This document shows positions 45,390-54,345 of a DNA stretch of 64,000 bases, piece by piece. Source of the stretch: Chloroflexia bacterium SDU3-3 (GTDB lineage: Bacteria; Chloroflexota; Chloroflexia; Chloroflexales; Roseiflexaceae). Both the position numbers and the translations under genes were made by a program. Within the stretch, counting starts at the first letter, position 1; each line of letters begins with the position of its first letter. The DNA is taken from assembly GCA_009268125.1 (NCBI GenBank), contig WBOU01000002.1, positions 528,343 to 592,342 of the forward strand, given 5' to 3'. Under the pieces are notes generated by a model, which worked only from the letters and a program-made list of their open reading frames with translations, had not been told where the DNA came from and searched no databases.

Positions 45390-46421
45390 ATGACGACGGC
45401 ACTTATCCGCACCACCGCCCACACCGCCCATAGCGAGCCGCGCCATGTCGAGCAGGCCGCGCGCCTTGCCGCGATCGAAACTGCGCTGTCCGCGAGCGGG
45501 CTGCTGGCGCGCGCGCACGTGGTCGACGCCAAGCCCGCCAGCGACCAGTATATCCGCGCCGTCCACTCGCCGCGTGTGGTCGAGACCATCCAGTACATCT
45601 CGAACGAGGGCGAGGCCTGGCTCGATAGCGATACCTATGTGATGTTTGGATCGTGGGATGCTGCCGCCACGGCGGCTGGCGCGGCGATTGAGGCGGTGGA
45701 TGCGGTGGCCAGCGGGCACGCCCACAACGCCTTCGCGCTGACCCGACCGCCCGGACACCACGCCACCCCCGATCGCTCGATGGGCTTCTGCCTGCTGAAC
45801 AATGTGGCGATCGCCGCCCGCTATGCCGTGGATGTGCTGGGCATGGATCGTGTGGCGATCGTCGATTATGATGTGCACCATGGCAATGGTACCCAGGACT
45901 GCTTCTATAACGATGGCCACGTGCTGTTCTGCTCGTCGCATGGGGCTCCGTTGTACCCAGGATCGGGCGACATGCGCGAGATCGGGGTTGGCCCTGGCGT
46001 GGGTGCGACGCTGAATGTGCCGCTGCCCTATGGGGTTGGCGATGTGGGCTTCGAGCGGCTGTATCGGCAGGTGTTTCTGCCTGCGCTGCGGCGCTTTCGC
46101 CCGCAGCTGCTGCTGGTGTCGGCGGGCTTTGATGCGCACTGGGATGACCCGATCGGCCCGCTCACCCTTTCGGTGGATGGCTACGCCGGGCTGACCCAGC
46201 AGCTAAAGCAGGCCGCCGACGAGCTGTGCGATGGGCGGATCGCGCTGGTGCTTGAGGGCGGCTACAGCCTGCGGGTGCTGGGCGCGTGCGCTAACGCGGC
46301 GCTGGGCGCGCTGATGGGCGAGCCGCAGGATGACCTGATCGGACCGGCGGAGAATATGGAGCCAGACATCACCAACCTGATCAAGAAGCTGCGGGCGGAG
46401 CACCCGCTGCTCTCCTCCTAG
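45390..46421 (+). CDS. Histone deacetylase-family (acetoin utilisation/acetylpolyamine) deacetylase
   Basis: A 343-residue zinc deacetylase. The catalytic His pair is in RPPGHHATP (123-124). Zinc ligands are Asp161 and His163 in DYDVHHGNGTQ and Asp248 in SAGFDAHWDDP. A glycine-rich GGYSLRVLG follows. In bacteria such enzymes deacetylate small molecules such as polyamines or proteins; no substrate can be fixed here. GAGG stands about 7 nt before the ATG at 45390. It lies 47 nt after mutY, so co-transcription is possible. Confidence 0.93.
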   Translation: MTTALIRTTAHTAHSEPRHVEQAARLAAIETALSASGLLARAHVVDAKPASDQYIRAVHSPRVVETIQYISNEGEAWLDSDTYVMFGSWDAAATAAGAAIEAVDAVASGHAHNAFALTRPPGHHATPDRSMGFCLLNNVAIAARYAVDVLGMDRVAIVDYDVHHGNGTQDCFYNDGHVLFCSSHGAPLYPGSGDMREIGVGPGVGATLNVPLPYGVGDVGFERLYRQVFLPALRRFRPQLLLVSAGFDAHWDDPIGPLTLSVDGYAGLTQQLKQAADELCDGRIALVLEGGYSLRVLGACANAALGALMGEPQDDLIGPAENMEPDITNLIKKLRAEHPLLSS

Positions 46422-46610
46422 CGCTATAGGGGCTATGCGTTCTCGACAGGACGCCGATTCTTTTACCCACCAAGATACCAAGGGAAAAGGGAGCCACTCC
46501 CCACGAAGGCACGACGATTCAAAGAAAAAGTGATACAAACCTTCGAGTCGTCGTGACTTCGTGATAGCGAATCTTCGATGAATCTAGAATGCATAGGCTC
46601 TGCCTAGCGC
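46421..46610. repeat. Dispersed hairpin repeat (family R1), copy 3 with terminal inverted repeats
   Basis: The left end GCGCTATAGGGGCTATGCGT and the right end (reverse complement GCGCTAGGCAGAGCCTATGC) match imperfectly over about 27 bp. Inside, CACGAAGGCACGACGA (46503-46518) pairs with TCGTCGTGACTTCGTG (46548-46563). It starts at the last base of the HDAC stop codon. MITE-like and non-coding. Confidence 0.75.
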
Positions 46611-46643
46611 TAGGGCAGCCGAATGGCAAAAAACACTATCGTG

Positions 46644-46649
46644 TATAAT
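46644..46649 (+). promoter_or_regulatory. -10 box of the his operon
   Basis: TATAAT, preceded by GTG, ends 10 nt before the hisH ATG; the predicted leader is 2-4 nt. Confidence 0.6.
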
Positions 46650-46659
46650 TAGGGACACT

Positions 46660-47298
46660 ATGAGCAAACAGGCAGCGATAGCAGTGGTGGACTATGGCGC
46701 TGGCAACCTGCCCAATATGGTGCGGGCGCTGCGCAGCGTGGGCGGCGACCTGGTGGTGACATCCGACCCAAAGGATGTGCGCGAGGCCCGCGCGGTGGTA
46801 TTCCCCGGCGTCGGCGCGACGCTCGATACGATGCAGTCGCTGGAGCGCCTAGGCATGGTCGATGCGCTGCGCGAGGCCGCCGAGTCGGGCAGGCCGGTGC
46901 TGGGCGTGTGCGTGGGCATGCAGGTGCTGTGCGAGGCCAGCGAGGAGTTCGGCACCCACCCGTGCCTCGGCATCGTGGGCGGCACGGTGCGCGCGCTGCC
47001 CACTGGCCAGAAGGTGCCCCAGATCGGCTGGAACCAGGTCACGCTCACCGAGCAGGGGCGGGGCCACCCGCTGTTTGCCGGCATCGAGGATGGCAGCGAC
47101 TTCTACTTTGTCCACTCCTACTTCTGCGATCTCTCCGACCCCCGCATGATCGGCGCGACCACCGACTACGGCGTCAGCTTCCCCAGCGCGCTGGTGCGCG
47201 AGAACGTTGCGGCGGTGCAGTTTCACCCCGAGAAGAGCGGCCAGCTGGGCCTTCGGCTGCTGGCTAACTATGTAAGCTGGACACAAGCATGGAAATAA
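46660..47298 (+). CDS. hisH: Imidazole glycerol phosphate synthase, glutaminase subunit HisH
   Basis: Supplies ammonia from glutamine to HisF in histidine synthesis. The 212-residue protein has [10 protein letters not shown] (11-20), nucleophile Cys84 in GVCVGMQ, and His189 and Glu191 in VQFHPEKSG, so the triad is complete. AGGG sits before the ATG but probably upstream of the transcription start, so translation may be leaderless. It heads a hisH-hisA-coiled-coil-hisF cluster and overlaps hisA by 10 nt. Confidence 0.97.
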   Translation: MSKQAAIAVVDYGAGNLPNMVRALRSVGGDLVVTSDPKDVREARAVVFPGVGATLDTMQSLERLGMVDALREAAESGRPVLGVCVGMQVLCEASEEFGTHPCLGIVGGTVRALPTGQKVPQIGWNQVTLTEQGRGHPLFAGIEDGSDFYFVHSYFCDLSDPRMIGATTDYGVSFPSALVRENVAAVQFHPEKSGQLGLRLLANYVSWTQAWK

Positions 47299-48002
47299 TT
47301 CCGGCGATTGATATCAAAGATGGCCGCTGCGTGCGCCTCTACCAGGGCGACTTCGCCCAGTCCACCGTCTACGGCGAAGATCCGCTGGAGGTCGCGCGGC
47401 GCTGGGCCGCGCTGGGGGCCACGCGCCTCCATCTGGTCGATCTGGATGGCGCGCTGGTCGGACACCCGGTCAACACCGATACGATCATTGGCATAGTGCG
47501 GGCGATCTCCATCCCGGTGCAGCTGGGCGGCGGGCTGCGCACCGAGGCCGCCGCCCACGCGGCGCTGTCGCTGGGCGTGGCGCGGGTGATCTTGGGCACG
47601 GCGGCGGTGGAGGACCCCGAGATGGTGGGGCGGCTGGCCGCGCGCTTCGGCGATGCGATTGTGGTGGGCATCGATGCCAAGGACGGCCTAGTGAAGACGG
47701 CGGGCTGGACCGAGCAGGTCTCGATCATGGCTACCGTTCTGGCCGAGAAGATGGCGGCGGTGGGCGTGCGGCGCATTATCTACACCGATATCAGCCGCGA
47801 CGGCACGCTGACCGAGCCAAACTTCGCCGCCACCGGCGCGCTCGTGCGCGAGGGCGGCCCTGCCATCATCGCCTCGGGCGGGGTGTGCGCGCTCGACCAC
47901 CTGCGGCGGCTGGCCGATGCGGGCGTTGAGGGGGCTATCGTCGGGCGCGCGCTCTACACCGGCGCGCTCGATCTGGAAGCGGCGATCCAATCTGTTCAAT
48001 AG
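47289..48002 (+). CDS. hisA: ProFAR isomerase HisA
   Basis: Isomerises ProFAR to PRFAR in histidine synthesis. It is a 237-residue TIM barrel with the two catalytic aspartates Asp8 (IPAIDIKDG) and Asp129 (GIDAKDG), and phosphate-binding VQLGGGLRT and IASGGV. The start lies within the 3' end of hisH (10-nt overlap), implying translational coupling. The next gene, 53 nt downstream, is not a his gene. Confidence 0.97.
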   Translation: MEIIPAIDIKDGRCVRLYQGDFAQSTVYGEDPLEVARRWAALGATRLHLVDLDGALVGHPVNTDTIIGIVRAISIPVQLGGGLRTEAAAHAALSLGVARVILGTAAVEDPEMVGRLAARFGDAIVVGIDAKDGLVKTAGWTEQVSIMATVLAEKMAAVGVRRIIYTDISRDGTLTEPNFAATGALVREGGPAIIASGGVCALDHLRRLADAGVEGAIVGRALYTGALDLEAAIQSVQ

Positions 48003-48055
48003 ACAATAACCGGTAGCTGCTCGGACGGCTGCCGCCTCAGCTATCTGGAGCTAGT

Positions 48056-49156
48056 ATGACCAACCCGAATAAGCCGACGAGCAAGTACGAAGAGGAGCGG
48101 GTGCGCGCCGCCGAGCAGTCGCAGATTGTCTATCTGCAGGGGCAGATTGATGAGCTGCGGCGCATGCTCAAGGATCAGACCAGCAAGTACAACTGGGCCA
48201 TGGAGCAGGTGCGCAAGGTCGAGTCGAGCGTGGCCCAGATCGAGGCGGCCTACGAGCGCCAGCGGCAGGAGATCGCGGTCTCGCTTGAGGGATACCGCCG
48301 CGACATCACCGGTCTGCGCAAAGATCTGGCCAATGTGCTGGTGAAGGCTGAGGAGAACGTGAAGCCGCTGCGCGAGATCCAGGCCCAGATCCACCAGATC
48401 AACGAGTCGCGCAAGGCCGACCGCGACCACACGGCTGGCTGGCTCATCCGCATCGAGGAGCTGGAAGAGTCGACCCGCGGCTGGTTCGCCCAGCTCAAAG
48501 AGATCGACGAGCGCTACCGCACCGTGGTGGGTCGATTCGACGCGCTGTATGCCGCCGACGACACCGCGCGCGTCGAGATCCGCAAGGTGGCCGAAGACCT
48601 GCAGGCCGAGAAGCAGAGCCTGCGCCGCCAGGTGGTGGAGGCCCAGCAGCTGGTCTCCGATGTGCGGGCGGTGCTGGATGACCATAACAGCCGGATCACG
48701 CGGCTGGATGAGATCCGTCAGCAGATCGATACCTTTGCCGAGCAGCTGCCGCAGCAGGTGGTATCGCTGGATGTGCGGATCAACGAGCTGGTGAGCGAGC
48801 TCAAGCGCGTCGACCGCGAGTCGCGCGAGCAGTTTCTGGTGGGCCAGGAGCGCCTCGAAGAGGTGCGCCACCACCACGAGGAGAAGGTTCAGTCCATCCA
48901 GGAGGCCGACGAGCACCACATCCGCCAGCTAAACTCGTGGCTTGAGCGCGTGGACAACCTGGTGCGCGAGATCGATCAGCGGCTGCTGCGGCTCAGCAGC
49001 CGGGTGGAGGGCGTGGCGCGCGAGCACACCGCCCACCTGAATGTGCTTGAGCAGCGCGATATGCAGATCGTCGAGAGCCTGCTGGTGTCGGTGCGTGATC
49101 AGTTCGAGCGGATCAAGACCGACCAGATCGAGCGCGGGATCGCCTCGGAGGAGTAG
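48056..49156 (+). CDS. Long coiled-coil protein of unknown function inside the his cluster
   Basis: A 366-residue hydrophilic protein that is almost entirely predicted coiled coil (about 10-345), rich in Glu, Gln, Arg and Val/Leu heptads such as [20 protein letters not shown]. It has no signal peptide, membrane helix or enzymatic motif. GGAG lies about 6 nt before the ATG. It begins 53 nt after hisA and ends 5 nt before hisF, so it must be part of the same transcript. The family is not recognised. It could be a scaffold, or simply a passenger. Confidence 0.85.
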   Translation: MTNPNKPTSKYEEERVRAAEQSQIVYLQGQIDELRRMLKDQTSKYNWAMEQVRKVESSVAQIEAAYERQRQEIAVSLEGYRRDITGLRKDLANVLVKAEENVKPLREIQAQIHQINESRKADRDHTAGWLIRIEELEESTRGWFAQLKEIDERYRTVVGRFDALYAADDTARVEIRKVAEDLQAEKQSLRRQVVEAQQLVSDVRAVLDDHNSRITRLDEIRQQIDTFAEQLPQQVVSLDVRINELVSELKRVDRESREQFLVGQERLEEVRHHHEEKVQSIQEADEHHIRQLNSWLERVDNLVREIDQRLLRLSSRVEGVAREHTAHLNVLEQRDMQIVESLLVSVRDQFERIKTDQIERGIASEE

Positions 49157-49161
49157 CCCTG

Positions 49162-49944
49162 ATGCTGAAGCGACGAATCATCCCATGCCTGGATGTGAAG
49201 AATGGCCGCGTGGTGAAGGGCGTCGCCTTTCTGAACCACCGCGATGCGGGTGACCCGGTGGAGTTGGCCGCCGCCTACGATGCGGCGGGGGCCGACGAGC
49301 TGGTGTTCTACGACATCACCGCCAGCAGCGACGACCGCGCGATCATGGTGGATGTGGTGGAGCGCACGGCATCCCAGGTGTTCATCCCGCTGACGGTGGG
49401 CGGCGGCATCCGCACCGCCGATGACATGTACCGCATGCTGCGCGCTGGCGCCGACAAGGTCTCGATCAACACGGCGGCGGTGATGAACCCGCAGCTGATC
49501 GAGGATGGCGCGAAGCGCTTTGGCAGCCAGTGCGTGGTGCTGTCGATCGACGCGCGGCGCGTGCCCGCCGACGGCGAGGGCGCGCCGCGCTGGGCGGTGT
49601 TCACGCACACCGGCGCGAACGCGCGCCCCACTGGCCTGGATGCGATTGAGTGGGCGCGGCGCGGCGTGGAGCTGGGCGCGGGCGAGATCGTGATCAACTC
49701 GATGGATGCCGACGGCACCAAGAGCGGCTACGACCTTGAGCTGCTGCGGGCGATCTCCGAGCGGGTGAGCGTGCCGGTGATCGCCTCTGGCGGCGCGGGC
49801 ACGCTCCAGCATATGCTGGATGGCCTGGTGGAAGGGAAGGCCGACGCAGTGCTGGCGGCCTCGATCTTCCACTTTGGCGAGTATAGCGTGCTGGATGTGA
49901 AGCACTACCTGGCCGAGCATGGCGTGCCAGTGCGCGGCATCTAG
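49162..49944 (+). CDS. hisF: Imidazole glycerol phosphate synthase, cyclase subunit HisF
   Basis: Cyclises PRFAR with ammonia from HisH. It is a 260-residue TIM barrel with Asp11 (IPCLDVKNG) and Asp130 (LSIDARR), the two catalytic aspartates, and phosphate-binding VGGGIRT and IASGGAG. A short loop insertion, [10 protein letters not shown], follows Asp130. GGAGGAG lies before the start, inside the end of the coiled-coil gene, so the two are translationally close. moaDE follows after 86 nt. Confidence 0.97.
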   Translation: MLKRRIIPCLDVKNGRVVKGVAFLNHRDAGDPVELAAAYDAAGADELVFYDITASSDDRAIMVDVVERTASQVFIPLTVGGGIRTADDMYRMLRAGADKVSINTAAVMNPQLIEDGAKRFGSQCVVLSIDARRVPADGEGAPRWAVFTHTGANARPTGLDAIEWARRGVELGAGEIVINSMDADGTKSGYDLELLRAISERVSVPVIASGGAGTLQHMLDGLVEGKADAVLAASIFHFGEYSVLDVKHYLAEHGVPVRGI

Positions 49945-50030
49945 ATCGAGCGATCAGCTTTCCCGAGGCGCGAAGAATGCGGCATCGCCTGCAGTCTTTG
50001 CGCCTTGGGTCTTTTATGGAGGTCAGCGCG

Positions 50031-50717
50031 ATGATCCAGGTTCATGTCCGCTACTTTGCCGCGCACCGCGATATCACCGGCCATAGCGAGGAGCACTTTC
50101 AGCTGATGGATGGGGCGTCGGTGGGCGATCTCTGGCAGGTGCTGGTGGCGCAGTACCCGCGCCTGGCGGGCTTCGAGGGGTCGCTTCTCTACGCGGTGAA
50201 CGAGGAGTTTAGCCAGCCAGGCGACCTGCTGGCCGACGGCGATACGGTGGCATTCATACCGCCGGTGAGCGGTGGCGCGCCCGAGCTCTTTGCGATCTCG
50301 CCCGCGCCGCTGGATGCCGCAGCGCTGCAGCAGCTGGTTGCCGCCCCCGACATGGGCGCGGTGGTGACGTTCGTGGGGGTGGTGCGCGATAACTTTGGCG
50401 GCAAGGCCACGGCGTACCTGGAGTACGAGGCCTACGCGCCGATGGCCGTGAAGGTGCTGCGGCAGATCGCCCAGGATGCGCAGGGGCGCTGGCAGATCGG
50501 GCAGGTGGCGATCCACCATCGGGTGGGGCGGCTGGAGATCGGGGAGGCGGCGGTGGCGATTGTGGTGGCGGCCCCGCATCGGCACGCGGCCTTTGAGGCG
50601 ACCGAGTGGCTGATGGATCAGATCAAGGCGGTCGTGCCGATCTGGAAGCGCGAGTGCTGGGCCGATGGAACCAGCGAGTGGGTGGGCGGCGAGCAGCAGC
50701 GCAGGCCCACAAGCTAG
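50031..50717 (+). CDS. MoaD-MoaE fusion, molybdopterin synthase
   Basis: Adds the dithiolene sulfurs of molybdopterin. In this 228-residue protein an N-terminal MoaD ubiquitin-like domain (about 1-82) ends in PPVSGG (Gly81-Gly82), the position where MoaD normally ends free and is thiocarboxylated. It runs straight into a MoaE domain (about 88-220) with MGAVVTFVGVVRDN, a RVG motif and catalytic lysines in DQIKAVVPIWKRE. GGAGGT lies 7 nt before the ATG at 50031. Release of the Gly-Gly end would need cleavage, as reported for mycobacterial MoaX. Confidence 0.9.
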   Translation: MIQVHVRYFAAHRDITGHSEEHFQLMDGASVGDLWQVLVAQYPRLAGFEGSLLYAVNEEFSQPGDLLADGDTVAFIPPVSGGAPELFAISPAPLDAAALQQLVAAPDMGAVVTFVGVVRDNFGGKATAYLEYEAYAPMAVKVLRQIAQDAQGRWQIGQVAIHHRVGRLEIGEAAVAIVVAAPHRHAAFEATEWLMDQIKAVVPIWKRECWADGTSEWVGGEQQRRPTS

Positions 50718-50749
50718 CGGGGTGCCGGGCAGCTTGCCCGGCACCCCGC
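50717..50749. terminator. Bidirectional terminator after moaDE
   Basis: Perfect 14-bp stem GCGGGGTGCCGGGC with a 5-nt loop AGCTT, starting at the last base of the moaDE stop codon; it is followed by AGTCTT and faces the convergent 60-residue ORF. Confidence 0.8.
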
Positions 50750-50759
50750 AGTCTTCCAG

Positions 50760-50942
50760 CTATTGCAGCAGCATCTCGAAATTCGGCTGGTCGCCATTGG
50801 TGAGGCGGCGGAACCCTCGCTGGATGGCGCGCAGGGTGCCCTGGCCGATCCAGAAGGTGAGGAGCGATCCGAGGATGAGCCCGATCGCACTTCCGAGCGC
50901 TGCGCCCAAGCCGAAGAGCAGAAAATCGTTTTGCTTGTTCAT
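50760..50942 (-). CDS. 60-residue membrane protein downstream of rsfS
   Basis: A small protein with one long glycine-rich hydrophobic segment (about 8-34, with GLGAALGSAIGLILGSLL) and a basic tail. AGGA lies 8 nt before the ATG at 50942. It starts 10 nt after the rsfS stop codon, so it is probably in one operon with it. The GxxxG-like pattern suits helix packing or a YtxH-like envelope protein. Function unknown. Confidence 0.7.
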   Translation of the reverse strand: MNKQNDFLLFGLGAALGSAIGLILGSLLTFWIGQGTLRAIQRGFRRLTNGDQPNFEMLLQ

Positions 50943-50952
50943 AGTTGGTTCC

Positions 50953-51312
50953 TCATTGAACGACGACAACGGGTGTGGCCTTGCTCCACAGGCGCTCGAG
51001 GCGGTAGTAGTCGCGCTGTGCGGCCGAGAAAATATGGACGACAATATCGCCATAGTCGAGCAGCACCCAGCCGGTCTCGGCTGCGCCCTCGGCGCGTGGC
51101 TCGATGCCGAACTCGCGGCCAATGCCCTCGTCGATGGCGGTGAGGATAGCCTTGAGCTGCCGATCGCTCTCGCCGGAGCAGATGACGAAGTAGTCGGCTA
51201 TGGTGCTGAGCGGCTTGAGATCGAGCAGCACGATGTCGCTTGCCTGCTTTTCCTCGGCCAGCTCAACAATTCGGCGCGCGGTGGTAAATGTATCTTCTAT
51301 TATGGTGATCAC
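50953..51312 (-). CDS. rsfS: Ribosomal silencing factor RsfS
   Basis: Binds ribosomal protein L14 and blocks subunit joining when nutrients are scarce. The 119-residue protein has the family core KQASDIVLLDLKPLSTIADYFVI (about 22-44), GWVLLDYGDIVVHIFS and YYRLERLW. The start is uncertain: the GTG at 51312 directly abuts AGGA, leaving no spacing, while AGGAG has good spacing only to an ATA codon at 51303. A small membrane protein follows in the same direction. Confidence 0.92.
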   Translation of the reverse strand: MITIIEDTFTTARRIVELAEEKQASDIVLLDLKPLSTIADYFVICSGESDRQLKAILTAIDEGIGREFGIEPRAEGAAETGWVLLDYGDIVVHIFSAAQRDYYRLERLWSKATPVVVVQ

Positions 51313-51405
51313 TCCTGATGGTTTGTACCTATAAGTGGATTGATTCTACCAGATTCACCAACGCGTGTAAATAGCGCAGAGGTGAGGCGCAAATCATATT
51401 ATATT

Positions 51406-52506
51406 CTAGGGAAATGCGGCCTGCTCGTTGAGCCATAGGCTGGTGAAGATGCGCTGGGTGGTGGGGCGCAGCTCGGCATCCTGGCCAGCGGGCAGCACCA
51501 GGCTGAGAATGGCGATCTTGTCGCGGCGCTGCTGGATGAAGCTATGGCCGATCATCTGCGCGCTGCCCTGGCTGGGCGTGGGCACTAGGTACCTCCACTC
51601 GACATGTAGCTGGCCGTCATCCTGAAGCTGCGGCTCGGCGGCGGCGAAGCCCTGGATGCCGCTGAACGACTGCGTGATCACGCTGGTGAGCAGCATGGCG
51701 CGCTCGGCCTCGGTGCGCTGCGAGTCGTCGTGCAGCACGCTGACGATCAGGTAGCCGTTGCTGCTGGGGTCGTTCCAGCAGATCCGCACCTGGCCAGGTG
51801 TGCTGGTGTCGCTCTTTTTCCAGCCCTCGGGCACGCTGACGCCGAACAGATCGCCGGTGGCGGTGTAGGCCTGGGTCTCGCGGATGGTGACGGGCGAGAG
51901 CGCGGCGGCTTGGGCGTCGGGCGCGGGGCCTGCCAGGTGGTACGAGTTGAGGATGCTATCGATGTCGGGCTGGATGTGGGCGTAGGCGGCGCTGGGCACC
52001 ACCGTGGAGATGAAGGCGATGTGCTGCCCGCGCTGCTCGATGAAGCTGTTGCCCAGCATGCGCGCGCTCGGTCGGCCCGCGCTGGCGGGCGTGTCGTAGC
52101 CCCATACGATCAGCTGGCTGCCGTCGCTCTGCAGCTTGGCGGGGTACTGGGTGAACCCCGGCTGTGCGCCGTAGGTGGCGCGCACATGCTCGGCCAGCAT
52201 GGTGGCCATGGCGCTGGTGCCGAGCAGCTGCGTGCTGGTGAGCACGGTGGTGACGATCGCGGCGTTCTCGCGCGGCTCGCGGAACTGGACGATCTGCGCG
52301 CCGAGCGTGGCGCTCGGCGCGGCCTGCCATGTGCTGGGCAGGGCGATCGAGAACAGCCCGCCGGGGTCTTCGTAGGTCTGCGGCCGGTCCATGCGCATGT
52401 CGGGGATGCTTGGGTCGCTCGGGGCGGGCGTGGCGGCGGCGCTCTGGCATGCGGCCAGGGCGAGCAGGGCGAGCAGCAGCATGGCTGCGGGTGCGGGTTT
52501 TCTCAT
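51406..52506 (-). CDS. Lipoprotein with two tandem homologous domains
   Basis: A 366-residue secreted lipoprotein with lipobox LALAAC (Cys about residue 20). Two similar domains follow (about 45-190 and 210-362). Each starts with an FS(I/V)xxPxxW segment and ends with a shared pattern: ARMLGNSFIEQRGQHIAFIS in the first, AQMIGHSFIQQRRDKIAILS in the second. The fold resembles PsbP/DUF1795-like domains. The role is unknown, and no convincing ribosome site is seen before the ATG at 52506. Its neighbours are rsfS and an M42 peptidase. Confidence 0.8.
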   Translation of the reverse strand: MRKPAPAAMLLLALLALAACQSAAATPAPSDPSIPDMRMDRPQTYEDPGGLFSIALPSTWQAAPSATLGAQIVQFREPRENAAIVTTVLTSTQLLGTSAMATMLAEHVRATYGAQPGFTQYPAKLQSDGSQLIVWGYDTPASAGRPSARMLGNSFIEQRGQHIAFISTVVPSAAYAHIQPDIDSILNSYHLAGPAPDAQAAALSPVTIRETQAYTATGDLFGVSVPEGWKKSDTSTPGQVRICWNDPSSNGYLIVSVLHDDSQRTEAERAMLLTSVITQSFSGIQGFAAAEPQLQDDGQLHVEWRYLVPTPSQGSAQMIGHSFIQQRRDKIAILSLVLPAGQDAELRPTTQRIFTSLWLNEQAAFP

Positions 52507-52564
52507 GGGTTGGTGTGGGGTGCGCCTGGTGGCGGGCGCGGGTGCGACCCCGCGCCCCGGGCCG

Positions 52565-53635
52565 CTAGGCTGTGAGCTTGCGGACGGTGTCGGCGTCGAG
52601 CCGCTTGATCACCGCCACGATCAGGTTGACGAGCTGGTCGAAGTCGCCGCGGTGCAGGATGGACGCGTGGGTGTGGATGTAGCGCACGGCCACGCCCAGC
52701 ACCAGCGATGGGATGCCCGCGCCGGTCAGATGGAACTTGCCCGCGTCGGTGCCGCCGCCCGCCATCTTGTCGAACTGCAGCGGGATGCCCTCGGCCTTGG
52801 CGGTGTCGAACACCAGGTTGCGCAGGCCCACGTGGGGGATCATGCTGCCGTCGAAGATCAGGGCCACCGGGCCAGCGCCGAGCTTCCCCTGCACGTCGTC
52901 CGGCCCCACGCCCGGCGTGTCGCCAGCGATGCCGGTGTCCACCGCGAAGCCGATATCGGGCTGGATGAGGCTGGCCAGCGTGGTCGCGCCGCGCAGCCCC
53001 ACCTCTTCCTGCACGGTGGCACCAGCGTACACCACGTTGGGGTGGCTCTGGCCCTGCAGCTTGCGCAGTACCTCCACCGCGATCGCGCAGCCGAAGCGGT
53101 TGTCCCAGGCCTTGGCCAGCAGCATGTCGGGGTTCTGCATCACAGTGAAGGGGCAGACCGGCACCACCGGATCGCCGGGGGTGATGCCCCAGGCCTCGGC
53201 CTCGGCCTTGGATGAAGCGCCGATATCGATGAACATGTGCTTGCGCTCAAAGACCTTGTTGCGCTCTTCGGGGCTGAGGATGTGCGGCGGCTTCGAGCCG
53301 ATCACGCCGGCGATCGTGCCGTTGCGCGTGATGACCTCGACCCGCTGCGCCAGCATCACCTGATCCCACCAGCCGCCCAGGGTCTGGAACTTGAGGTAGC
53401 CCTCCTCGGTGATGCGCGTCACCATGAAGCCGATCTCATCCAGGTGGCCAGTGAGTAGAATCTTCGGGCCGTCCGCTTCCCCAACTTTCCGCACGACAAT
53501 GCTGCCAAGATTGTCGGTTACGATCTCGCCATATGGCTCAAGGTAGGCTCGCAAGATCTGGCGAACCGGTGCCTCGAACCCCGATGGCCCAGGAGCTTCG
53601 GTCAGCTCTTTGAAGAGCGTGAGTGTTTCATCCAC
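52565..53635 (-). CDS. M42-family aminopeptidase (FrvX/glutamyl aminopeptidase-like)
   Basis: A 356-residue dinuclear metal aminopeptidase of the tetrahedral type. The metal and catalytic residues are present: His64 and Asp66 in TGHLDEIG, Asp178 in AWDNRFG, Glu210-Glu211 in VQEEVGLRG, Asp233 in VDTG and His321 in RYIHTHAS. The start is a GTG at 53635 with GGAG 6 nt upstream; the overlapping ATG at 53631 is out of frame. It acts on peptides in the cytoplasm. It is a stand-alone gene. Confidence 0.93.
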   Translation of the reverse strand: MDETLTLFKELTEAPGPSGFEAPVRQILRAYLEPYGEIVTDNLGSIVVRKVGEADGPKILLTGHLDEIGFMVTRITEEGYLKFQTLGGWWDQVMLAQRVEVITRNGTIAGVIGSKPPHILSPEERNKVFERKHMFIDIGASSKAEAEAWGITPGDPVVPVCPFTVMQNPDMLLAKAWDNRFGCAIAVEVLRKLQGQSHPNVVYAGATVQEEVGLRGATTLASLIQPDIGFAVDTGIAGDTPGVGPDDVQGKLGAGPVALIFDGSMIPHVGLRNLVFDTAKAEGIPLQFDKMAGGGTDAGKFHLTGAGIPSLVLGVAVRYIHTHASILHRGDFDQLVNLIVAVIKRLDADTVRKLTA

Positions 53636-53853
53636 GGTGGACTCCAGTCTAAACCATAGCGAAGACAGGCAGATTGTACCATGCAGGCTCTGGGCCGTGT
53701 GCAGGCGGGCGCTGGGCTATGGCGCGGTGTTGGCGTAGAGCCTGCTCAGGCGGTCCGAGCAGATCCGCCGGGTGCGCGCCGCGCCTCTGCGCAGCAGATC
53801 GGGCACGGTGGTGAACTGGGTTGGTCCAGGGTAGCACAGCATATAGCGAACAA

Positions 53854-53899
53854 TGGCCTATTCGGCGCTTTGTGTAGGTTTAAAGCGCTGAATAGGCCA
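53854..53899 (-). terminator. Hairpin downstream of the 113-residue protein gene
   Basis: A 17-bp stem (TGGCCTATTCGGCGCTT with one G-T pair) and a 12-nt loop. It lies in the 53636-53959 gap, which otherwise holds nothing I can name. Confidence 0.6.
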
Positions 53900-53959
53900 C
53901 AAAAGAGACAATAGCGTAGGCTTGTTGGCTGGCTATGCGCTAAGTTTGGGCAGTAGCAC

Positions 53960-54301
53960 CTAGCGCATAGCGAGCAGGAACACTGGCGTGAGGATGACCG
54001 CCGCGATCAGCAGCAGGATGAGCAGCAGCTTGACCTGCTCGGCGCTGCGGCGCTGGGCCAGCAGCGGGCGAGCGTCGGGGGCGTAGGGCACGTTGGGCTG
54101 CTCGGCCATCAGGATCTGGCCCAGGTTGCCGGGGGCGCTGAAGAGTGTGGAGAAGATGGTGGAGAGTAGCTCTTTTGTGGTGATCAGCGGCGGTGCCCAG
54201 TACGCCTCCTCGGGCGAGACTGGCTTGCCGGTGAGCGCACAGAACAGCGGCCCCTCGGCTTTAGCCTCGGGCTTCTGGCTGGTGGCGATCTCGGTGGTCA
54301 T
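53960..54301 (-). CDS. 113-residue C-terminally membrane-anchored protein
   Basis: A short protein with a polar N-terminus, a conserved-looking FCALTGKPVSPEEAYWAPP (about 20-38), a central helical region and a single C-terminal membrane helix (about 90-111, LLLILLLIAAVILTPVFLL). AGGAGG is 7 nt before the ATG at 54301, so it is surely translated. The single Cys and the LTGKPVSPEEAYWAPP block look like a domain signature, but I do not recognise the family. It lies downstream of the aminotransferase, from which it is separated by a terminator. Confidence 0.75.
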   Translation of the reverse strand: MTTEIATSQKPEAKAEGPLFCALTGKPVSPEEAYWAPPLITTKELLSTIFSTLFSAPGNLGQILMAEQPNVPYAPDARPLLAQRRSAEQVKLLLILLLIAAVILTPVFLLAMR

Positions 54302-54345
54302 CGTGGTGCCTCCTAGTATGGGTACATTGAAAAGATAGGGTGTTT

